A stretch of DNA of 64,000 nt from COE1 sp949066965 (lineage in GTDB: Bacteria; Bacillota; Clostridia; Lachnospirales; Lachnospiraceae), in the NCBI GenBank assembly GCA_949066965.1, contig CARTDA010000009.1, positions 45,745-109,744 of the forward strand. Direction: 5' to 3'. Made by a program: the position numbers and the translations under genes. Below, in pieces: positions 59,619-64,000 of the stretch (within the stretch, counting starts at the first letter, position 1; every line of letters starts with the position of its first letter). The notes under the pieces were generated by a model that was not told the origin of the DNA, did not search any database, and saw only the letters and a program-made list of their open reading frames with translations.

Positions 59619-61510
59619 TACTTTCTCTTCTTTTTAATCTGATACATCAGTGTATCAGCGCAGCTGATGTAGTAGTTAATGTCAGATACCTCATCCTCAG
59701 GAGAAGTTATAATTGTGCCAATGCTCATACCCAGTGAAACCGGAAGCTCCTTTTTCGCATTATAGGCACATACTCCATCCTCGATTTTTGTTTTTATCCA
59801 TTCTGCATCCCTGTCCTCCCGGTAAGTCCCCATCATTAAAAATTCGTCCCCGCCATAGCGTATGCACAGATAATTACTGTCCGGACAGGACTGCCTTAAA
59901 ATCCCCGCCGCTGCCTGAATCGCCTGATCCCCAACCTCGTGTCCGTAAATATCGTTAACTGACTTTAAGCCATCCAAATCCCCAAACAAAAATATCGTCT
60001 GCCTGTTTTCCGCCATATTATTTTTCAGTAAAGGCTCCCCCAGATCCCTGATGGCAAAACGATTATACAAATCCGTAAGCGAATCATGCATATACATATG
60101 CTCCAGCTTCCTGTTCAGCTTTCTAATGCAGGAATTTTGTTTGATATGTTCAATCGCTGCATTCAGCTCACTAACCCAGTAAAACAGATTCCCATCATAA
60201 ATATATTTTAAGCAGTCCTGTAGTATACAATATCCAAAATTCCTGCCCTGAAGGTGCAAGGGAAGAAATACAAAAACATGGGAATCCTTACCATCCTCAA
60301 GATAATTTGCAGGCACTAGTTTCGATGTCTGTATCATTGCCGATGCAGTACCCGCATCCATATTCTCCTGAAACATCAGACGCATCTGTGGTGGATATCC
60401 CTTCCCGGCTGTTTTCTCTGTCGTATTTGCCGGCAGAGGATTTAGGTCATACGTCTCCTGATTGATCATAAGGCACAGCCGGGAAAACGAGAATCGTTTC
60501 CGTTCTTTTTCCAGAGCTACGCAAAACGCCTTCTCGTCCTGACATACAAGAAGACGTTTCTGCATGATATTGATGCTCCAACGGATTCCCATATTGTTAT
60601 ACTCCATGTCCGTTTTTTCCTTCTGTGCTTTTTTGAAGTCCTCAATACCCTTACCACATCCACAGCTTAGGCTGGGACTGAATCCGGATTTCACATAGAC
60701 TGCATGCGGGTATTTCCTGCCTTCCATCATGCCAATCAGCTGTTCCACAGCCTGTCTGCCCAGACTTTCCCTGCTTCTTCCCACACTTGCGATTGATGGG
60801 ATATTGCAATATGCCTGTGACAGATTGTCAAATCCTGTCACAAGCACATCATCAGGGACTTTATACCCAAACTGCTCCGCCATCTTGATATATCCTATTG
60901 CCATGTCATCATTTGCACAGACCACTGCATCCGGAAGTGCAATTCCCATCTCATAAAAGTCACAGAACGCCTGCTCACCGCTTTCCCGCGAAAAAGCGTA
61001 ATCCCGCACCCTGTCCAGCTCCACAGGAATTCCATGCCTAACCAGAACATCCCTGAAAGCTTTTCTCCGTTCCACATTTTCTATGTGGTCATGAAATCCG
61101 CCGACAAAATTCAAAACACGGCATCCGTGCACTGTAATAAGATGTTCCACCACCTCAGACATGGCAGTATAATTGTCCGTGCCAATAAAATGAAAATCTG
61201 GCACATCCTGCTCGATACTGATGCAGGGAATCTTCCTGTCCTTAATCTGTCCCATCAGTATTTCGAGTCTGCTGTATGATGCGATATTGTTGGATAAAAT
61301 GAGTATCCCATCAAAATCGGACTGGAGGGCGAGGTTAAATATGTTATATTCACAGTCATTAAATTCCTTTTCCTCCTCAAAGCCTCCATATGTATTAAAA
61401 ATATACATATCATTATTCGTCTCTTCTATCTTTTGTTGCATGCCGTTTAATATCCCGCCAATATGCTCGCCATTCCATGCAGTAGAAATAACTGCTATCT
61501 TCTTTCCCAT
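59618..61510 (-). CDS. LacI-type sugar-sensor domain fused to GGDEF diguanylate cyclase
   Basis: 630 residues, cytosolic, no helix-turn-helix. The sensor (about 1-290) has IAVISTAWNGEHIGGILNGMQQ, VVCANDDMAIGYIKMAEQFGYKVPDDVLVTGFD, characteristic of LacI/GalR ligand domains. A middle region (about 300-460) is unassigned, then DSLTDLYNRFAIRDLG and IRYGGDEFLMMG (GGDEF near 553). An RxxD product-inhibition site is not seen. GAGGG lies before the ATG. Same architecture as 2060-3928, but here it precedes the esterase in the xylan operon. It likely turns a xylan-derived sugar signal into c-di-GMP. Confidence 0.85.
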   Translation of the reverse strand: MGKKIAVISTAWNGEHIGGILNGMQQKIEETNNDMYIFNTYGGFEEEKEFNDCEYNIFNLALQSDFDGILILSNNIASYSRLEILMGQIKDRKIPCISIEQDVPDFHFIGTDNYTAMSEVVEHLITVHGCRVLNFVGGFHDHIENVERRKAFRDVLVRHGIPVELDRVRDYAFSRESGEQAFCDFYEMGIALPDAVVCANDDMAIGYIKMAEQFGYKVPDDVLVTGFDNLSQAYCNIPSIASVGRSRESLGRQAVEQLIGMMEGRKYPHAVYVKSGFSPSLSCGCGKGIEDFKKAQKEKTDMEYNNMGIRWSINIMQKRLLVCQDEKAFCVALEKERKRFSFSRLCLMINQETYDLNPLPANTTEKTAGKGYPPQMRLMFQENMDAGTASAMIQTSKLVPANYLEDGKDSHVFVFLPLHLQGRNFGYCILQDCLKYIYDGNLFYWVSELNAAIEHIKQNSCIRKLNRKLEHMYMHDSLTDLYNRFAIRDLGEPLLKNNMAENRQTIFLFGDLDGLKSVNDIYGHEVGDQAIQAAAGILRQSCPDSNYLCIRYGGDEFLMMGTYREDRDAEWIKTKIEDGVCAYNAKKELPVSLGMSIGTIITSPEDEVSDINYYISCADTLMYQIKKKRK

Positions 61511-61567
61511 TTTATATACCCTCTGCAGCTCTTATCCGCTTCCATTGTGCCCCGCTATTTCTTCTTA

Positions 61568-64000
61568 TCAATTGTTCTCAGGCTCCATACTGAAATAATT
61601 TAAATTGTCATTCACTACAATTGACAGTTTCTTTAACTCCATTGCCGTCCTTGCAAGCGATGCTGTCGCATCGTTGAGTTCATTCATTGAGGCATTCGTC
61701 TGTTGTGTCGAAGCTGCGTTTTCTTCCGCGATTGCTGACAGGTTCGTCATAAGATCAACGACCTTTTTTCCCGCCTTTGCGCACACATCGACCTGCAGCA
61801 GCACATCCTGCATGCCATTTGACGTGGAACATATTCCTGTCTCCACAGTATTGAACTTCGTTTTTGTCTCATCCAGTTTCTCCTTCTGACTTCCAATAAT
61901 ATCCGTCACCTCATTAATCGACTGCACGGTCTGCCGGGACTCTTCCGAGAGTGACAGAATGATCTCGTCAATTATCTTTGCCGATGAATTTGTCTGTTCC
62001 GCCAGCTTCTGTATCTCGCTTGCCACCACGGCAAAGCCTTTTCCTGCCTCGCCGGCTCTTGCTGCCTCTATGCTGGCATTGAGCGACAGGAGGTTTGTCT
62101 GGCTTGCAATCTCCGCAATCAGGTTCACCACTTCCTGAATCTTCACGACTGAAGCATTTGTCTTGTATATCTGCTCCGATATTTTTTGAAACGCCTCCGT
62201 TGTCATATCACTTGTGCTGCTCAGCTCCCGGACGATTCTTGTCGCTTCCCTGCCGTTCTCGCTCATGTCCCTCGAAGTCGCTGACAATACATTTACGCCA
62301 TCCGTAATCAAAACCATGTTATCCTGCATGTTGGAGACCTGCATGGACGAACTTGAAATGTCCTCTGCCTGTGCGGAAGCTCCATGTGCAATTTCCTCCA
62401 GTGCAGTGCTAATCACCCCGGCTGCTGTTTTTGTCTTGTTTGCCTTATCCTCAAGGATGCCGCCCGAATGCGCAAGCTCTGTCGAAATCTCCTGAAGCTT
62501 CCCTATGCTGCCAACAAGCTTATCAAGAAATGCATTCAGGCTTCTCCCAAACTGTGCAAACTCATCCCTTCCGTCAGCCCTTACCCTGACTGCGATTCTG
62601 CCCTGTGTGATTTTATCCAGTGTCTTTTTGAACAGCACAACATTTCTGTCAATACTTGTTCCAATCAGCACGGTCATCCCAACCAGTACAACAGTGGCAA
62701 GCACAATCACAATTACACTGACCCGCATTACATTTCCTTTTATTGCCTCCATATCCTCGGATGCGATTTTCTTTATCGTCTCACATAACGCAGTAAGCTC
62801 GCTGTTCAACTGCACATTTTCCGTCTTCAGCGCAAGTATCCTGTCATCTACTTCCTTCATCTGCCAGATAACTTCTCTCTGAGCGCCTAGTTTTGCCAGG
62901 GAATTCCGGGAAAGCTCCTCACTGGTTGTATAAAGCGGGATATTCTCCTCCATCTCATCCATCAGTGCCTCCATCTGCCCATAGACTTCGGTTACATCTT
63001 TGCCTTCCACCACCAGCTTGCTGTATTCTTCCATATACCTGTCAAGCTGTTCAACGCTTCCCGCATAGCCGTACACCCCGGAATACGACCCGCCATATTT
63101 GTATTCGTATTCCATGCCGTTTGGTTCAAAATACATGACATATTCGATATTCGTATAATTCTCAGCCGCATATTCCTTTACGGAAATCTGTGCAGCAAAC
63201 TCTTCCCATCCCTCGTTGGCCGCATTAAAATTACAGCCGACACGGATTGCCGGTTTCGCGTCAAACGTTGTAATCTCACTATCCACATAGGCAAGTCCGG
63301 TTCCTGTTACCTTGTCAGCCGCACTGATATCAATTTCTGCATAATTGGCGCCGTCAGTCAGCCTGACGTCCGTTATATAGCAATTCTTGTCATACGTAAG
63401 CGTCCCGCCAACCCGAAATGCCAGCATATTCCGTTTGACGTTTTCCGGCACGGGACCATTGTAAACCACCTTCACATACTCCTTGCCATCCACCGTCACA
63501 TGTTCGCCGCTTGTCCACATGCGGGCATCAATCCACTTGATTTCAAGCCAGTCCTCCTTGTCTACCAGTGTCTCAAAGCTTTCGCCCAAGGCACTGCCAG
63601 CCTCAACATACTGCTGATACAGTCCGGCATCCTTATTGAAACTCCTTGTCCCGCCAAGTTTACTGATCTCGCTGTAATTCGTTTCAATCCTTGCCAGGCT
63701 GTCAAGCATCCGGCTTACATCACCGATATACTTCTCGCTGGTCATTGCCTGCAGCGATTTCACGTTCGCACTCATCTGCCCGAGATTTGCCAAAATCCCA
63801 TCCAGATAGCTCTGCTCTATATAATATTGGTACTGTGCCTCAAGTGCAAGGTTTTTTGCCTGCAGCACATCAATCTCATTGGCAATTGACTCGATTTCGC
63901 TGTTTGTCCCACTTTTATTGATGGACTGCATCCCTATCATGCCAATCACGACTGCCACAAATATTGAAAAAATACCCATGAGCAATATCTTACTTTTAAT
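61568..64000 (-). CDS. Methyl-accepting chemotaxis protein with beta-rich insert in a helical sensor, start outside the window
   Basis: The frame is still open at the window edge (IKSKILLMGIFSIF), so the first few residues are missing. Membrane segment 1 follows at once and segment 2 lies at about 62640-62735. The extracellular part starts as long helices, then has a beta-rich block coded by about 63060-63560 (WIDARMW, GKEYVKVVYNGP, AFRVGGTLTYD, NYAEIDIS, PAIRVGCNF, EYVMYFEPNGMEYEYKYGG), then returns to helices. HAMP and the signalling domain follow, with tip IASQTNLLSLNASIEAARAGEAGKGFAVVASEI. The beta block looks inserted between helices of a four-helix or double-bundle sensor; it is not recognised as a known CBM. 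Located upstream of the xylan operon genes. Confidence 0.85.
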   Translation of the reverse strand: MKSKILLMGIFSIFVAVVIGMIGMQSINKSGTNSEIESIANEIDVLQAKNLALEAQYQYYIEQSYLDGILANLGQMSANVKSLQAMTSEKYIGDVSRMLDSLARIETNYSEISKLGGTRSFNKDAGLYQQYVEAGSALGESFETLVDKEDWLEIKWIDARMWTSGEHVTVDGKEYVKVVYNGPVPENVKRNMLAFRVGGTLTYDKNCYITDVRLTDGANYAEIDISAADKVTGTGLAYVDSEITTFDAKPAIRVGCNFNAANEGWEEFAAQISVKEYAAENYTNIEYVMYFEPNGMEYEYKYGGSYSGVYGYAGSVEQLDRYMEEYSKLVVEGKDVTEVYGQMEALMDEMEENIPLYTTSEELSRNSLAKLGAQREVIWQMKEVDDRILALKTENVQLNSELTALCETIKKIASEDMEAIKGNVMRVSVIVIVLATVVLVGMTVLIGTSIDRNVVLFKKTLDKITQGRIAVRVRADGRDEFAQFGRSLNAFLDKLVGSIGKLQEISTELAHSGGILEDKANKTKTAAGVISTALEEIAHGASAQAEDISSSSMQVSNMQDNMVLITDGVNVLSATSRDMSENGREATRIVRELSSTSDMTTEAFQKISEQIYKTNASVVKIQEVVNLIAEIASQTNLLSLNASIEAARAGEAGKGFAVVASEIQKLAEQTNSSAKIIDEIILSLSEESRQTVQSINEVTDIIGSQKEKLDETKTKFNTVETGICSTSNGMQDVLLQVDVCAKAGKKVVDLMTNLSAIAEENAASTQQTNASMNELNDATASLARTAMELKKLSIVVNDNLNYFSMEPENN

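Overview
The window reads as a fibre-degrading, motile Gram-positive anaerobe of the Clostridia, most likely a Lachnospiraceae-type gut or rumen bacterium (Roseburia/Butyrivibrio-like). This is inferred from giant modular secreted glycosidases, CUT1-type ABC importers without a local ATPase, YesMN-type regulation, several chemoreceptors, GGDEF proteins and purine-rich ribosome binding sites with occasional TTG starts. Almost everything lies on the minus strand. Only a truncated acetyltransferase at the left edge and one AraC-type regulator are on plus. No gene-free stretch exceeds about 210 bases, and I saw no tRNA, rRNA, CRISPR array or insertion sequence.

Left half (about 0.7-27 kb): a beta-glucan locus. 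It holds a small secreted GH16 lichenase-like enzyme with a ricin-type lectin, a LacI-sensor/GGDEF protein, a GH16 laminarinase-like lipoprotein, a 2390-residue secreted GH16 with seven Ig-like repeats and eight CBM4/9-type modules, a chemoreceptor, an orphan sugar-binding lipoprotein, an ABC sugar importer (binding protein plus two permeases) followed by an HPr-like protein without the catalytic His, an AraC-type regulator, and two GH94 phosphorylases (cellobiose type and probable laminaribiose type). The logic is: cut beta-1,3/1,4-glucan outside, import oligosaccharides, then phosphorolyse them inside to glucose-1-phosphate. A 25-bp element upstream of both the importer and the phosphorylase pair (21 of 25 identical) suggests one regulon.

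Middle (27.3-34.6 kb): a SAM-dependent methyltransferase and a 2139-residue secreted GH10 xylanase with CBM22-like, CBM9, FIVAR and Ig-like repeats.

Right half (34.8-64 kb): a glucuronoxylan locus in one direction. From upstream to downstream it has a chemoreceptor (cut by the window edge), a second LacI-sensor/GGDEF protein, a cytosolic SGNH esterase, another chemoreceptor, a YesM/YesN two-component pair, a binding protein, two permeases, a second Cys-less binding protein, GH3 xylosidase, GH43, GH115 alpha-glucuronidase, GH43-CBM6, GH8 exo-oligoxylanase, mannonate dehydratase and fructuronate reductase, ending at a strong terminator. The cytosolic enzymes would strip acetyl, arabinosyl and (methyl)glucuronosyl groups from imported xylo-oligosaccharides. 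UxuA/UxuB would feed released uronate towards KDG, although the isomerase UxaC is not here.

The most striking observation is the chemoreceptor at 13736-16234. Its extracellular sensor domain carries an inserted carbohydrate-binding module that is plainly homologous to the modules of the two laminarinases encoded just downstream in the same apparent operon (about 48 of 75 positions identical by eye to one of them). This points to a cell that could sense beta-glucan directly through an enzyme-derived CBM. A second receptor, next to the xylan genes, has an unrelated beta-rich insertion in a helical sensor. Together with the two LacI-sensor/GGDEF proteins, each polysaccharide locus appears to pair degradation with its own chemotaxis and c-di-GMP inputs.
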